Source: Roseovarius aestuariivivens (lineage in GTDB: Bacteria > Pseudomonadota > Alphaproteobacteria > Rhodobacterales > Rhodobacteraceae). Taken from it: a stretch of DNA of 64,000 nucleotides. Of the stretch, positions 1 through 8,254 are shown one piece after another. Below the pieces are notes generated by a model. That model had not been told where the DNA came from, searched no databases, and saw only the letters and a list, made by a program, of their open reading frames with translations. The translations under genes were made by a program, and so were the position numbers. Each line of letters starts with the position of its first letter. Position 1 is the first letter of the stretch. The stretch lies in assembly GCF_004761875.1 (NCBI RefSeq), contig NZ_SJEY01000003.1:310001-374000 (forward strand). Direction: 5' to 3'.

Positions 1-1
1 T

Positions 2-316
2 GGGGTCTACCATTGGGCCGTTGTCACCTTTGGCACCTGGGCAGAGTTCATTCTGCCGCTGCTCATCGTCGTCGGAATGGCCTGCCGGCTGGCCGCGCTT
101 GGCATGATCGGGTTTGTCGCAGTGCAGTCGCTCACCGATCTGTTCGGTCATAACGGAATAGAACAAGGCACGCTTGGTGCATGGTTCGACAAGGCGCCGG
201 ACGGGATCATCCTCGATCAGCGGGCCCTGTGGGTCTTCCTGCTTCTGGTACTCGTGATTAAGGGCGCGGGGCCGCTCTCCCTTGACCGGGCTTTCGGCGG
301 TCGTGTGGCCGCCTAA
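2..316 (+). CDS. DoxX-family membrane protein (5'-truncated)
   Basis: The reading frame is open from the window edge and ends at a TAA, giving 104 residues of a C-terminal part. It shows hydrophobic stretches around residues 15-45 and 75-90. The spacing of the segments and the phrases WAEFILPLLIVVG and DLFGHNG resemble DoxX/SURF4-like small membrane proteins, whose biochemical role is poorly defined. The true start lies outside the window. Its stop overlaps the stop of the convergent ArsC-like gene by 4 nt. The family call is moderate because only part of the protein is visible. Confidence 0.7.
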   Translation, partial: GVYHWAVVTFGTWAEFILPLLIVVGMACRLAALGMIGFVAVQSLTDLFGHNGIEQGTLGAWFDKAPDGIILDQRALWVFLLLVLVIKGAGPLSLDRAFGGRVAA

Positions 317-627
317 CGCATCAAGTCCGCCTGAACGTCCTTGCCCCATCCCAGGAAGAACCGCGTACCATCGGTGATCAGCGGGCGCTTCATCAGGGTG
401 GGGTGCTCGGCAAGAAGCGTCAGCGGATCGGCTGCCCGCGCGTCGTGCGAAAGGCCCCGCCATGTGGTCGAGCGCCGATTGACAAGCTCATCACCCAAAG
501 CGGCATAGGCGGATTTCAGCACGTCGGGTGGAATACCATCCGACCGGATGTCCCGAAACTCCACCTTATCGAGGGATTTCAGCGCCTTGCGGCAGGTATC
601 GCAGGTTTTCAGACCATAGAGGGTCAT
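313..627 (-). CDS. ArsC/Spx/YffB-family thioredoxin-fold protein
   Basis: This 104-residue protein has the ArsC/Spx architecture: an N-terminal thioredoxin-like strand ending in TCDTC (Cys9 and Cys12) and a C-terminal KRPLI motif, the RP-containing loop typical of the family. Length fits (105-120 aa). Members are arsenate reductase-like or Spx/YffB-like; nothing nearby (no ars genes) supports arsenic resistance, so it is best treated as a YffB/Spx-like redox protein of unknown substrate. It stands alone on the minus strand, convergent with the DoxX-like gene. Confidence 0.85.
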   Translation of the reverse strand: MTLYGLKTCDTCRKALKSLDKVEFRDIRSDGIPPDVLKSAYAALGDELVNRRSTTWRGLSHDARAADPLTLLAEHPTLMKRPLITDGTRFFLGWGKDVQADLMR

Positions 628-822
628 TATCGCATGCCCAGTTTTTCACCGGTCTACAGAAGTTGACCACCCGCGTCATCGGGTTTCACTTGCTTTTTGC
701 AAGGCGAGTGCAATCATTTTTTTGCAAGCGCTTCTGTCGTCTCGAAAGCCAACCTTTCTCGCGGGCCGAAGCGTTGGCATCCCGGGGTGTCCCGGGCGAC
801 ACAAGACAGAAGGAGAAGCGGC

Positions 823-1029
823 ATGCCAACCGGCACCGTGAAATGGTTCAATACCACCAAAGGTTATGGGTTCATCGCCCCCGATGAGGGCGGCAAGGAC
901 GTGTTTGTCCATATTAGCCAGGTCGAAAGGTCAGGTCTCACCGGCCTCGCCGACAACCAGAAGGTCGGCTACGACCTGCAAGAGGGCCGCGACGGTCGAC
1001 AGATGGCGGCGGATCTCAAACTGCTCTGA
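823..1029 (+). CDS. Cold-shock domain protein (CspA family)
   Basis: A 68-residue single cold-shock domain that binds single-stranded nucleic acid and acts as an RNA chaperone. RNP1 (KGYGFIAP) and RNP2 (VFVHIS) are both intact. The ATG at 823 is preceded by AGGAG at 811-815, which fixes the start; a longer upstream frame lacks domain content. The upstream stretch from about 630 to 822 is non-coding and probably holds the promoter and a 5' UTR, common for csp genes. A 10-bp perfect hairpin follows at 1055-1078. Confidence 0.95.
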   Translation: MPTGTVKWFNTTKGYGFIAPDEGGKDVFVHISQVERSGLTGLADNQKVGYDLQEGRDGRQMAADLKLL

Positions 1030-1054
1030 CAGCGCTTGCGAGGCGATGGTACAA

Positions 1055-1078
1055 TTCAGGCCGGGCGTCCGGCCTGAA
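1055..1078. terminator. Hairpin between convergent csp and secreted-protein genes
   Basis: A perfect 10-bp stem (TTCAGGCCGG with CCGGCCTGAA) closes a 4-nt loop. It lies between two convergent genes. There is no strong T-run on either side, so it is a hairpin with probable transcript-end function rather than a textbook intrinsic terminator. Confidence 0.5.
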
Positions 1079-1098
1079 TAAGACAGGCCCGCCTGAGG

Positions 1099-1383
1099 TC
1101 AGTAACAGCCCTTTTCACCCTCGCGGCACGTCCCGACACTGCGCGCGCGGGACGAGTGGTAATGCCGCTTTTTCGGCAGTGGATGCGCTTTCACCTGCTG
1201 GTACGTCATGCTTTGGTTCGGCGTCCCACAACAGATGACCCCGGAAATCGTGACCGGCTGCAATCCTTGCGGACAGTAATTGTGCTTGGAGGGATAGGCA
1301 TAAACCTTTGGCCCTTCAGCCATGGCCGGCCCGCCGAGAACGGCCACAGTCAACGCGGCGGCGATGTATGAGGTGATGCGCAT
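1099..1383 (-). CDS. Small secreted Cys-containing protein of unknown function
   Basis: A 94-residue protein with a clear Sec signal peptide (hydrophobic core ending ...GPAMA, cleavage before EGPK). The start at 1383 has a GAGG 5 nt upstream; an 11-residue longer in-frame start lacks such a site. The mature part has five cysteines, including adjacent Cys in VICCG and a GTCREGEKGCY tail, suggesting disulfides in the periplasm or outside the cell. I do not recognise a family. It stands alone upstream (in minus orientation) of an AT-richer gap before folA. Confidence 0.7.
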   Translation of the reverse strand: MRITSYIAAALTVAVLGGPAMAEGPKVYAYPSKHNYCPQGLQPVTISGVICCGTPNQSMTYQQVKAHPLPKKRHYHSSRARSVGTCREGEKGCY

Positions 1384-1514
1384 ATGATCCTCGCAAAAAA
1401 AGTAAATACAGCCCAAAATCGTTGTGCACGTTATGGTATAGATGCCCGGATGCCTGTCAATTTTTTACGCCGGAAACAATTGGTTCCAATCCCGGGATAA
1501 TGCCATGACGCGCA

Positions 1515-1997
1515 TCAGGTCTTCCGCATCCATTCGCGCAGCTCGCATCGCGGCGCGTCCGCACGCAGGGGAATGCGCGTCGTGACCTGCCAGTCACCTT
1601 CGTCGAACTCAGGAAACCAGGTATCCGCCCCCTCGACAGCCAGGTCGACTTCGGTGATCAGCATGCGCTGCGACATCGGCAGAAGCGCTTCGAAAATCCC
1701 GAAGCCGCCGATGCCGGAAATGCGGGCATACCCTGCTGAAATCGCGCTCTCGATTGCGGCCTCGACCGACGGTACGACGTGGTGCGGGCCATCGACATGC
1801 CCCGAGGACACCACGATGTTGAGGCGACGACCAAGCGGCCTGACCGGCAGGCTTTCCCAGGTCCGCCGCCCCATGATCAGCGCAGAGCCGAGCGTTTCGC
1901 GCTGAAAAAAAGCAAGATCTTCGGGCGCATGCCAAGGGATGTCACCATCCTTGCCGATGGCGCCATTGCGGTCGCGGGCGACGACGAGCGAAATCAT
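1515..1997 (-). CDS. folA: Dihydrofolate reductase
   Basis: A 160-residue DHFR, reducing dihydrofolate to tetrahydrofolate with NADPH. It starts [15 protein letters not shown], has the IPW loop residue pattern, an acidic residue in the PEDLAFF helix replacing the usual Asp/Glu proton donor position, the GRRTWESL NADPH-binding turn and the GGFGIFEALLP segment. Its ATG overlaps the thyA stop codon by one base (TGATG), so the two are translationally coupled, which makes sense because thymidylate synthase produces the dihydrofolate that this enzyme recycles. Confidence 0.97.
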   Translation of the reverse strand: MISLVVARDRNGAIGKDGDIPWHAPEDLAFFQRETLGSALIMGRRTWESLPVRPLGRRLNIVVSSGHVDGPHHVVPSVEAAIESAISAGYARISGIGGFGIFEALLPMSQRMLITEVDLAVEGADTWFPEFDEGDWQVTTRIPLRADAPRCELREWMRKT

Positions 1998-2818
1998 CAG
2001 ACCGCCACCGGCGCTTTGATATGTGGATCCGGCTCATATCCGGTGATCTCGAAATCCTCGAACCGGAAGTCGAAGATCGATGGCACATCCCGGACGATGC
2101 GCAGGTTGGGCAGCGGCTTGGGCGTGCGCGAGAGTTGCAATTCGACCTGCTCCAAGTGATTGGAATAAATATGGGCGTCGCCCATCGTATGCACGAAATC
2201 ACCCGGTTCGTAACCCGTCACATGCGCCAGCATCACCAGCAGCAACGCGTAAGAGGCGATGTTGAACGGCACGCCAAGAAACATGTCCGCCGACCGCTGG
2301 TAAAGTTGCAGATGAAGCTTGTTCCCGATGATCCGGACCTGCCAGAGCGTATGACAGGGCGGCAAGGCCATTTCGGGCACATCTCCCGGGTTCCATGCCG
2401 ACACGATAAGGCGGCGACTGTCGGGACTGGTTCGGATTTGTTCTACAAGACCGGCAATCTGGTCGATTTCCTGGCGGCGATAAAGTGCCGGGTCCTCCGT
2501 CGCCTCAAGCGCCGGAAAGCGGCGCCATTGGTGCCCGTAAACCGGCCCGAGATCGCCGTTCTCATCCGCCCATTCGTCCCAGATCGAAACGCCGTTCTCC
2601 TTCAGATAACCGATATTCGTATCGCCGGACAGAAACCACAAAAGCTCGTGAATGATCGAACGCAGATGCAGCTTTTTCGTCGTGACAAGTGGAAACCCGT
2701 CCGAGAGAGGATACCGCGCCTGCATCCCGAAGCACGACAGCGTCCCGGTTCCCGTGCGGTCGCTCGACGGCGTGCCGGTTTCAAGAATATGGCGCAGGGC
2801 GTCGTGATATTGTTTCAT
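1997..2818 (-). CDS. thyA: Thymidylate synthase
   Basis: A 273-residue ThyA converting dUMP to dTMP with methylene-tetrahydrofolate. The catalytic cysteine is C155 in LPPCHTLWQ; the RTGTGT phosphate-binding loop is near residue 21 and [11 protein letters not shown] is intact. The start chosen, [12 protein letters not shown] at 2818, matches the family; 13 extra upstream codons are open but have no family similarity. It is the first gene of a thyA-folA operon. A 15-bp palindrome lies about 45 bp upstream. Confidence 0.97.
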   Translation of the reverse strand: MKQYHDALRHILETGTPSSDRTGTGTLSCFGMQARYPLSDGFPLVTTKKLHLRSIIHELLWFLSGDTNIGYLKENGVSIWDEWADENGDLGPVYGHQWRRFPALEATEDPALYRRQEIDQIAGLVEQIRTSPDSRRLIVSAWNPGDVPEMALPPCHTLWQVRIIGNKLHLQLYQRSADMFLGVPFNIASYALLLVMLAHVTGYEPGDFVHTMGDAHIYSNHLEQVELQLSRTPKPLPNLRIVRDVPSIFDFRFEDFEITGYEPDPHIKAPVAV

Positions 2819-2859
2819 CGGAGCACCGGGTTGTTGCGGACGAAATCGGGCTGACAACT

Positions 2860-2874
2860 AAAGCGAGTCGCTTT
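2860..2874. promoter_or_regulatory. Palindrome upstream of thyA
   Basis: AAAGCGA and TCGCTTT face each other around a single central G. The one-base centre rules out a useful RNA hairpin and suggests a DNA operator or a chance dyad within the thyA promoter. No regulator is known to me for this exact sequence. Confidence 0.35.
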
Positions 2875-2928
2875 CGACTATATCTTGCGGACGCCACCCC
2901 ATCAAACATCAAGATCAAGTAGGCGCGC

Positions 2929-2950
2929 GGGCGCAACAGGCGCCCTTTTT
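2929..2950 (+). terminator. Intrinsic terminator on + strand before the lipoprotein gene
   Basis: GGGCGC and GCGCCC form a stem around AACAG, followed directly by five T. It points along the + strand although no + strand gene lies upstream for 1.9 kb, so it would end either a short non-coding transcript or a leader of the following lipoprotein-Slam operon. The reverse strand has no T-run, so it is not a terminator for thyA. Confidence 0.6.
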
Positions 2951-3049
2951 CCTGATTTTCACCCGCAGGAAATGATTGACTTTGCTCTTTAAACCTCTGA
3001 CTCTCAGGCAAAAGACAAAAAACGACACATATTGAGGGCAGTACTCATC

Positions 3050-4108
3050 ATGAACCGTTTCGTGGCATCACTTGTGCTGCCGGCGTTCTTGCTGGCATGC
3101 GGAAGCGGCTCGAATCCTTTCGAAGCCGATCCCCAACCCCCGGCGGAAGAAGACACCGGCGGTGACCCGCCCGGCGACGAGGAAAATCCGCTCACCGACG
3201 CAGGCATCCCCTCGTCTCTCGCAAGAGACCTGGCCCGCCTGGAGTTCGACCCGGCCACACAAACCCTCACCGTCGAAGGCGTCAGCCTCGATGAGGTGCC
3301 GTTCATCGCGACCTACCGTCGCCGGCCCGCGTTCGACCGTGGCGGCTATCAGGCCTTCACGGCCCAGGACGATCCGTTGGACCGCCACAACACAGCCTTC
3401 GCGCGCGAGGCCGCGAACGGCTCGGACACGCGCGCTGGTGTCACCATCTCACCCAACCCGCGCAACCGGTATTTTGGTGGCGGCTATTACGAACGCGACG
3501 GAGAGTTCACGCCGCCGGTTGTCTCGCCAAGCTCTGGTCTGGTCAGCTATTCCGGCAGCTATGTCGGCCTTGTGAATATCGGTTTCCGGGACGACGGGCC
3601 AGGCAGCCTTGACGATCTGGCCCCCGTGCCCGCCGGTACAGCCAACGAACTGCGACCGGGACAGGCCGGCATCGTCGACGCAAGCATCTTCATCAATGCC
3701 GATTTCGCCGACAACGTGGTCGAAGGCAACATTTACAACCGTCGCCTCATTAACCCGTCGACCGGCCTGATCGCGCAGACCTCCGGCGGGCGGCCGCTCA
3801 TCCTGCCCTCTATTGTCCTGATCGGTACGCCGATTAACGATGACGGCACTTTCATCGGTGAAGTCGAATATGATCAGACCGATGCGTTAATCACGACCAG
3901 CGTGATCGGTATCGACATCGGCGATTACGGCGGCATCTTCGGCGGAACGGACGCCTCCGCCGTGGCCGGAAACGTTTATCTCGAACAGTTCGATGGACCC
4001 GGCGATATCTACGGACTATCCGGCGAAGAAGAGGTCGGCGTCTTCGTTCTGGACCAGTGCGGTCAGCCAGTGGAAGACACCGTCGGCTGTGCCAGCACGA
4101 ACCCCTAA
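3050..4108 (+). CDS. Predicted Slam-dependent surface lipoprotein
   Basis: A 352-residue lipoprotein: signal peptide with lipobox LLAC, lipidated Cys at about residue 17, then an acidic Pro/Asp/Glu/Gly-rich linker to about residue 50. The C-terminal part is rich in short beta segments; the phrase GGIFGGTDASAVAGNVY resembles the last strands of TbpB-like barrels used by surface lipoproteins. The next gene encodes a Slam-type outer-membrane protein and overlaps it by 20 bp, the usual client-translocon arrangement. Ligand unknown; no TonB receptor is nearby. The ATG at 3050 is preferred over 3032 because it puts the basic residue next to the hydrophobic core. Confidence 0.75.
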   Translation: MNRFVASLVLPAFLLACGSGSNPFEADPQPPAEEDTGGDPPGDEENPLTDAGIPSSLARDLARLEFDPATQTLTVEGVSLDEVPFIATYRRRPAFDRGGYQAFTAQDDPLDRHNTAFAREAANGSDTRAGVTISPNPRNRYFGGGYYERDGEFTPPVVSPSSGLVSYSGSYVGLVNIGFRDDGPGSLDDLAPVPAGTANELRPGQAGIVDASIFINADFADNVVEGNIYNRRLINPSTGLIAQTSGGRPLILPSIVLIGTPINDDGTFIGEVEYDQTDALITTSVIGIDIGDYGGIFGGTDASAVAGNVYLEQFDGPGDIYGLSGEEEVGVFVLDQCGQPVEDTVGCASTNP

Positions 4109-5471
4109 ACGAAAAGGGCTTCTGGCCCTGGCGCTTATCCTTGCGCCGACAGCCGGGGTGCCACAAGCCCCGGCTGACGCCGTTCGACTGACCGTCGACG
4201 AGGCTCAGATGATGGCCGTGCAGGCGCTGCACCAAAAGCGCCCCAAGCTGGCCTATCAACTGTCCGAGGGCGTTTTAAAGGCCAATCCGCGCGATGGCCG
4301 GGCGCATTACACACAAGCCCTCGCCTTCGCTCAGGTCGAGGCCTACGGTTTTTCAAGGAAATCCGCGCGCCGCGCCTATTACACGGCGAACTCGCCCATT
4401 CAGAAATATGATGCGGCGCAGCTGGCATCGGTCATGGCCTATAAGGACGAACGCCTCACCCTGTCGCAACTCTGGCTGCGACGGGCAGCACATCACGCGC
4501 CGGACGAAGGGGAACGCGCCGAGACGATCCGGGCCTTTCAGACAGTTCGCGCGCGCAACCCTCTGAACTTCAACCTGAAATTTTCCGTTTCGCCGTCGGA
4601 CAACGTCAACAACGGGGCCAACAGCCCTTACAACATCATTGACGGCTCTCCGCTTGTCGGACAGCTCAGCGCATCGGCGCAGGCCATTGCCGGCACCGTC
4701 GCAACCACGGATCTGCAACTGAGCTATCGGATTGCCGAAACCGAGAACAGCATGACGCGCCTGACCGGCCGCGCCTACACACGTCAAGTGCGGTTCAACA
4801 ACGCGGTCGCGGGCCTGAGCAGCCGGGACCTGTCCTCGGCCCGGATAGAGGCGGGCATTTCTCATACATTCTCTGGCGGTCGCCGGGACGGCGCGTGGCA
4901 GGTCGACGCCACCGGCGGGCGGGTCTGGTACGGGACCGATCCGCTTTACGACTACGCGCGCATCGGGCTGAAACGCCATCAGAAGCTGACCGAAACGCTA
5001 CGGCTCAGCTTCGGCGGCGGGATCGAACGTCAGCAGGACGAAACCTTTCCGAAAAACGATGCCACGCTTTACGACGCCTTCGCGCAGCTCAGCTATACCC
5101 TCGGCTCAGGCGGCCAATTGGGCGCCTATATCAACATGCGCGAGGTCGACAGCAACGGCATCAACAGCTCGTCGGTGCAGTGGACCGGGATCGTAAGCTA
5201 CACGATGGGCCGCGAGATCGGGCCGGCCCGGCTCAGCCTCTCGGTCGGTCAGAGCGTCGTGGACTACGACCGCTACAGCGTGGTGTTTCCGGTTCCCGGC
5301 GGGCGCGTGGACGACTCGATCTTCGGGGGCGTAACGGCAACCTTCAGCGACTGGAGCTATCTGGGCTTCGTGCCGACGCTTTCCGTCCGTGCCGAGAAAA
5401 GCCGCTCGAACATCAGCCGGTTCGATGTCGATGAAAGTTCGATCAGCCTCGGGATCCGCTCCGAATTCTGA
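4089..5471 (+). CDS. Surface lipoprotein assembly modifier (Slam, DUF560-like)
   Basis: A predicted outer-membrane translocon for surface lipoproteins (type XI secretion). From a GTG at 4089 the 460-residue product starts with a signal peptide ending APADA, then has an N-terminal TPR-like region (residues about 40-150, repeated Ala/Leu helices such as LAYQLSEGVLKANPRDGRAHY), then a linker carrying VSPSDNVNNG, a phrase typical of Slam proteins, and a C-terminal region of alternating beta strands ending LGIRSEF with the terminal Phe of an outer-membrane barrel. No ATG fits a signal peptide; the upstream ATG at 3993 would place 32 residues before it inside the lipoprotein gene. Cargo is presumably the preceding lipoprotein. 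Confidence 0.82.
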   Translation: MPARTPKRKGLLALALILAPTAGVPQAPADAVRLTVDEAQMMAVQALHQKRPKLAYQLSEGVLKANPRDGRAHYTQALAFAQVEAYGFSRKSARRAYYTANSPIQKYDAAQLASVMAYKDERLTLSQLWLRRAAHHAPDEGERAETIRAFQTVRARNPLNFNLKFSVSPSDNVNNGANSPYNIIDGSPLVGQLSASAQAIAGTVATTDLQLSYRIAETENSMTRLTGRAYTRQVRFNNAVAGLSSRDLSSARIEAGISHTFSGGRRDGAWQVDATGGRVWYGTDPLYDYARIGLKRHQKLTETLRLSFGGGIERQQDETFPKNDATLYDAFAQLSYTLGSGGQLGAYINMREVDSNGINSSSVQWTGIVSYTMGREIGPARLSLSVGQSVVDYDRYSVVFPVPGGRVDDSIFGGVTATFSDWSYLGFVPTLSVRAEKSRSNISRFDVDESSISLGIRSEF

Positions 5472-5549
5472 TATCCTGCACGCCTCCCCCGCTGGACAGG
5501 CGGCATAGGTCCGCTAGCTGTGCAGTATCTCGAAACAACGGAGGGCAAG

Positions 5550-5978
5550 ATGGGCCTCAAGTACCTGCACACCATGGTCCGCGTGAAGGATCTGGAAAAA
5601 TCCATGGCGTTCTACGAACTGCTCGGCCTCAAAGAGACGCGCCGGATGGATAGCGACGGCGGGCGTTTCACGCTCGTATTCATGGCACCGCCCGGACAGG
5701 AAGAATGCCCCATCGAGCTGACGTATAACTGGGATGGCGACGACGCGCTGCCCGACGACAGCCGGCATTTCGGACACCTCGCCTACCGCGTGCCCAACAT
5801 CTACGACATGTGCCAGCACCTGATGGACAACGGCGTGACCATCAACCGCCCGCCGCGCGACGGCCACATGGCGTTCGTGCGCAGCCCCGACAATATCTCG
5901 ATCGAATTGCTGCAAGAGGGGGATGCCCTTCCCGAAGCCGAGCCGTGGAACAGCATGGAAAACACAGGCCATTGGTAA
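5550..5978 (+). CDS. gloA: Lactoylglutathione lyase (glyoxalase I)
   Basis: A 142-residue glyoxalase I that isomerises the methylglyoxal-glutathione hemithioacetal to lactoylglutathione. Metal-ligand positions are visible as His in LHTMVRVKD (near residue 7), Glu in PIELTYNW, His in FGHLAYRV and Glu in ISIELLQ. GGAGGG precedes the ATG at 5550; a 10-codon longer start has no ribosome site. The following DUF1194 gene probably starts inside its last codons, so the two may be co-translated. Confidence 0.95.
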   Translation: MGLKYLHTMVRVKDLEKSMAFYELLGLKETRRMDSDGGRFTLVFMAPPGQEECPIELTYNWDGDDALPDDSRHFGHLAYRVPNIYDMCQHLMDNGVTINRPPRDGHMAFVRSPDNISIELLQEGDALPEAEPWNSMENTGHW

Positions 5979-6673
5979 GGGTTTTCGCGACATTGGCCGC
6001 GCTTCTCTGGGGGGGCGCGGCGATGGCCCAGTCGGCTTGCCGTCTGGCGCTGGTGCTGGCGCTGGATGTGTCCTCTTCGGTCGATGCCCGCGAATACGAT
6101 CTGCAAAGACTGGGGCTCGCCGCCGCGTTGAACGCAACAGAAGTCCGGCACGCGATCCTCGAAGGCGCGCCGGGCCACGTTGCCCTTGCCGTCTATGAAT
6201 GGAGCGGCTTCTACCAGCATAAAATTCAACTCGACTGGACCGTTCTGGACAGTCCCGCCGCGATCAATGCGGCGGTGGCCAGCCTGCTGAAGATGCAGCG
6301 CAGCCACGATGATTTCCCGACATCCATGGGGCCCGCCCTTGGCTATGCCGCGCAGCTTTTGCAACGCGGACCGAACTGCGCGCGACAGGTGATCGACGTT
6401 TCCGGCGACGGGGTGAACAACTACCGCTACGGGCCGGCCGAGGCCTATCGGCATTTCCCCCTTTCCGGTGTCACCGTGAACGGGCTTGTGATCCTTGGCG
6501 ATCAGCCCTCTGTCCTAAGTTTCTACGGCAGCGAGGTATTGCACGGTCCCGGCGCGTTCCTTGTTGTCGCCAACGGTTTCGAGGAGTTCCGAGAGGCGAT
6601 GACGCGCAAACTCTACCGCGAGGTCAATGACATTATCCTCGGTTCGGCGCCCCGCCGCGATCCGCACGGATGA
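5972..6673 (+). CDS. Secreted DUF1194 (von Willebrand A-like) protein, copy 1
   Basis: A 233-residue exported protein with a signal peptide (FATLAALLWGGAAMAQ) and a DUF1194/vWA-like fold. The MIDAS-type motif is LDVSSSVD, with a second part at DVSGDGVNN. No ATG precedes the signal peptide in frame; a TTG at 5972, overlapping the end of gloA by 7 nt, is the best start. It overlaps the next DUF1194 gene by ATGA. DUF1194 proteins bind metal through DxSxS but their cellular role is not established. Confidence 0.8.
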   Translation: MVRVFATLAALLWGGAAMAQSACRLALVLALDVSSSVDAREYDLQRLGLAAALNATEVRHAILEGAPGHVALAVYEWSGFYQHKIQLDWTVLDSPAAINAAVASLLKMQRSHDDFPTSMGPALGYAAQLLQRGPNCARQVIDVSGDGVNNYRYGPAEAYRHFPLSGVTVNGLVILGDQPSVLSFYGSEVLHGPGAFLVVANGFEEFREAMTRKLYREVNDIILGSAPRRDPHG

Positions 6674-7389
6674 TCCGCCATCTTGCAGCGATTTTCCTAC
6701 TGCTCTGGCCGGTCAAGGCGCTGCCCGAATGCCGGCAGGCGCTGGCGCTTGGTCTGGATGTATCCGGGTCGGTCGACCCGACGGAATACCGGCTGCAGCT
6801 TTCAGGCATCGTGACGGCCCTGCGCGATCCGGCCGTCATCTCGGCTTTTCTTGCCCTGCCGCAGGCGCCCGTGCGCCTGATGATCTATGAATGGAGCGGG
6901 CTGCGGGATCAGCGGATTCTGGTCGAGTGGACGGATATTCAAGACAATGAGGATCTGGTTCGTCTTGCGGCGCGGCTCGAAACCATCACGGCGCCTTCGG
7001 CGCGCGAAGGCTCGACCGCCCTTTCTGCCGCCCTGCGCTTTGGTGCGCGCAGTCTTTCGGCGCAACCGTGCTGGCGAAAGGTGATGGATATCTCGGGCGA
7101 CGGCCCCGGCAATCTCGGCATGCATCCCAGGGATCTTGGCGGCCCGGATCTCGACGACATCACCGTCAACGCGCTTGTCGTCGGTCCACAGGGTCGGGCA
7201 AACACCACCAAGGACCTCGCCAATGTCGAAACGCTTGAACAGTATTTTCGCAGCCACGTGATCCGCGGGCCCGATGCCTTTGCCGAAACCGCCCGGGATT
7301 ACAAGGATTTCGCCCGCGCCATGCGGCGCAAGCTGATCCGCGAGCTGCGCCTGCCGGGTCTTGCCGGCAGCTATGGCACGCCTCAGTAG
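6670..7389 (+). CDS. Secreted DUF1194 (von Willebrand A-like) protein, copy 2
   Basis: A 239-residue paralogue of the preceding gene, sharing LDVSGSVD, the YEWSGL segment and DISGDGPGN at matching positions, so both arose by tandem duplication. The N-terminus is a short Sec signal (IFLLLWPVKALPE). Start and stop overlap as ATGA with copy 1, so they are translationally coupled and may act as a heterodimer. It converges on the MarR-type gene with a 7-nt overlap of coding ends. Confidence 0.88.
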   Translation: MIRHLAAIFLLLWPVKALPECRQALALGLDVSGSVDPTEYRLQLSGIVTALRDPAVISAFLALPQAPVRLMIYEWSGLRDQRILVEWTDIQDNEDLVRLAARLETITAPSAREGSTALSAALRFGARSLSAQPCWRKVMDISGDGPGNLGMHPRDLGGPDLDDITVNALVVGPQGRANTTKDLANVETLEQYFRSHVIRGPDAFAETARDYKDFARAMRRKLIRELRLPGLAGSYGTPQ

Positions 7390-7883
7390 ATATAGCGGAT
7401 CTGGTCGGTCCAGTACCGTTCCACCCGGCGCAAAGACGCGGTGATCTGGTCGATCCCGTCATGGCCCAGAACCCCCTTGGCTTCGAGGCCCTCCGCGTGC
7501 CGCTCGAACAGACCCGAGACGATGTCGCGGATCTTGCGCCCTTTCTCGGTCAGCCGCACGCGCACCGACCGTCGGTCGATCTCGCAGCGCTGATGATGCA
7601 TGTACCCCATTTCGACCAGCTTCTTGAGGTTGTAGCTCACGTTGCTGCCCTGGTAGTAGCCGCGCGTCTTCAACTCGCCCGCGGTGACCTCGTTATCCCC
7701 GACATTGAACAACAAGAGCGCCTGAACGGCGTTGATATCGATCACGCCAACCCGTTCAAACTCGTCCTTGATCACGTCGAGTAGCAGGCGGTGCAGACGT
7801 TCCACCAATGACAAAGCGTCAAGATAACCGTCCATAAAACCGCCGGCATCCGACGTCGGCAGGATATTTTTTTGAAAACTCAT
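7383..7883 (-). CDS. MarR-family regulator (LdtR-like)
   Basis: A 166-residue winged-helix protein. The DNA-recognition region is NEVTAGELKTRGYYQGSNV, followed by the wing HHQRCEIDRRSVRVRLTEKG, the hallmark of MarR proteins. An N-terminal helical dimerisation part (residues 15-50) and a C-terminal helix complete it. The GYYQGSN helix resembles LdtR-type regulators of alphaproteobacteria that control cell-wall and stress genes; that assignment is inference. The 95-bp upstream gap contains ATTGCC facing GGCAAT, a weak candidate autoregulatory site. Confidence 0.85.
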   Translation of the reverse strand: MSFQKNILPTSDAGGFMDGYLDALSLVERLHRLLLDVIKDEFERVGVIDINAVQALLLFNVGDNEVTAGELKTRGYYQGSNVSYNLKKLVEMGYMHHQRCEIDRRSVRVRLTEKGRKIRDIVSGLFERHAEGLEAKGVLGHDGIDQITASLRRVERYWTDQIRYIY

Positions 7884-7978
7884 TCTCGTCTCCGTGCGAT
7901 ACTGCTCGGGACGTTTTTCGGGGAAATTGCCGAATAATCAGTTAAATGAGGGCAATAGCGCTTAAAATGCGAGCCATT

Positions 7979-8254
7979 TTACCGGCACGCGACCGCAATG
8001 ATGTCATCGACCAAGGCTGTGAACCGGTCCGGCGCCCGCTCCTGTCCGCTGACCCACTGATAGAGATCCTGATCGTTTTCCTCCAGCAGCGCCTCGTAAA
8101 TATCAAGTTCGGCAGAGGACAAGGCCTGCAGGCGCGCGTCGGAGAACCGGATCAGGATGATATCCATCTCCTTGGTGCCACGCCGCATCGACCGCATGCG
8201 CAATCTCCGCAGGCGTGTCTCCCGGGTCTCCGAGGTTGCTTCAGTCAACCCCAC
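7979..8254 (-). CDS. sdhE: FAD assembly factor SdhE (succinate dehydrogenase assembly factor 2)
   Basis: A 91-residue SdhE/CptB/YgfY protein that promotes covalent flavinylation of succinate dehydrogenase. The family motif region reads RSMRRGTKEMDIIL (the RGxxE motif that contacts the flavoprotein) and is followed by LYEALLEENDQDLYQWVSG. Length and position of the motif fit. Its start overlaps the end of the XRE gene by 14 nt, so they are likely co-transcribed. Confidence 0.93.
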   Translation of the reverse strand: MGLTEATSETRETRLRRLRMRSMRRGTKEMDIILIRFSDARLQALSSAELDIYEALLEENDQDLYQWVSGQERAPDRFTALVDDIIAVACR

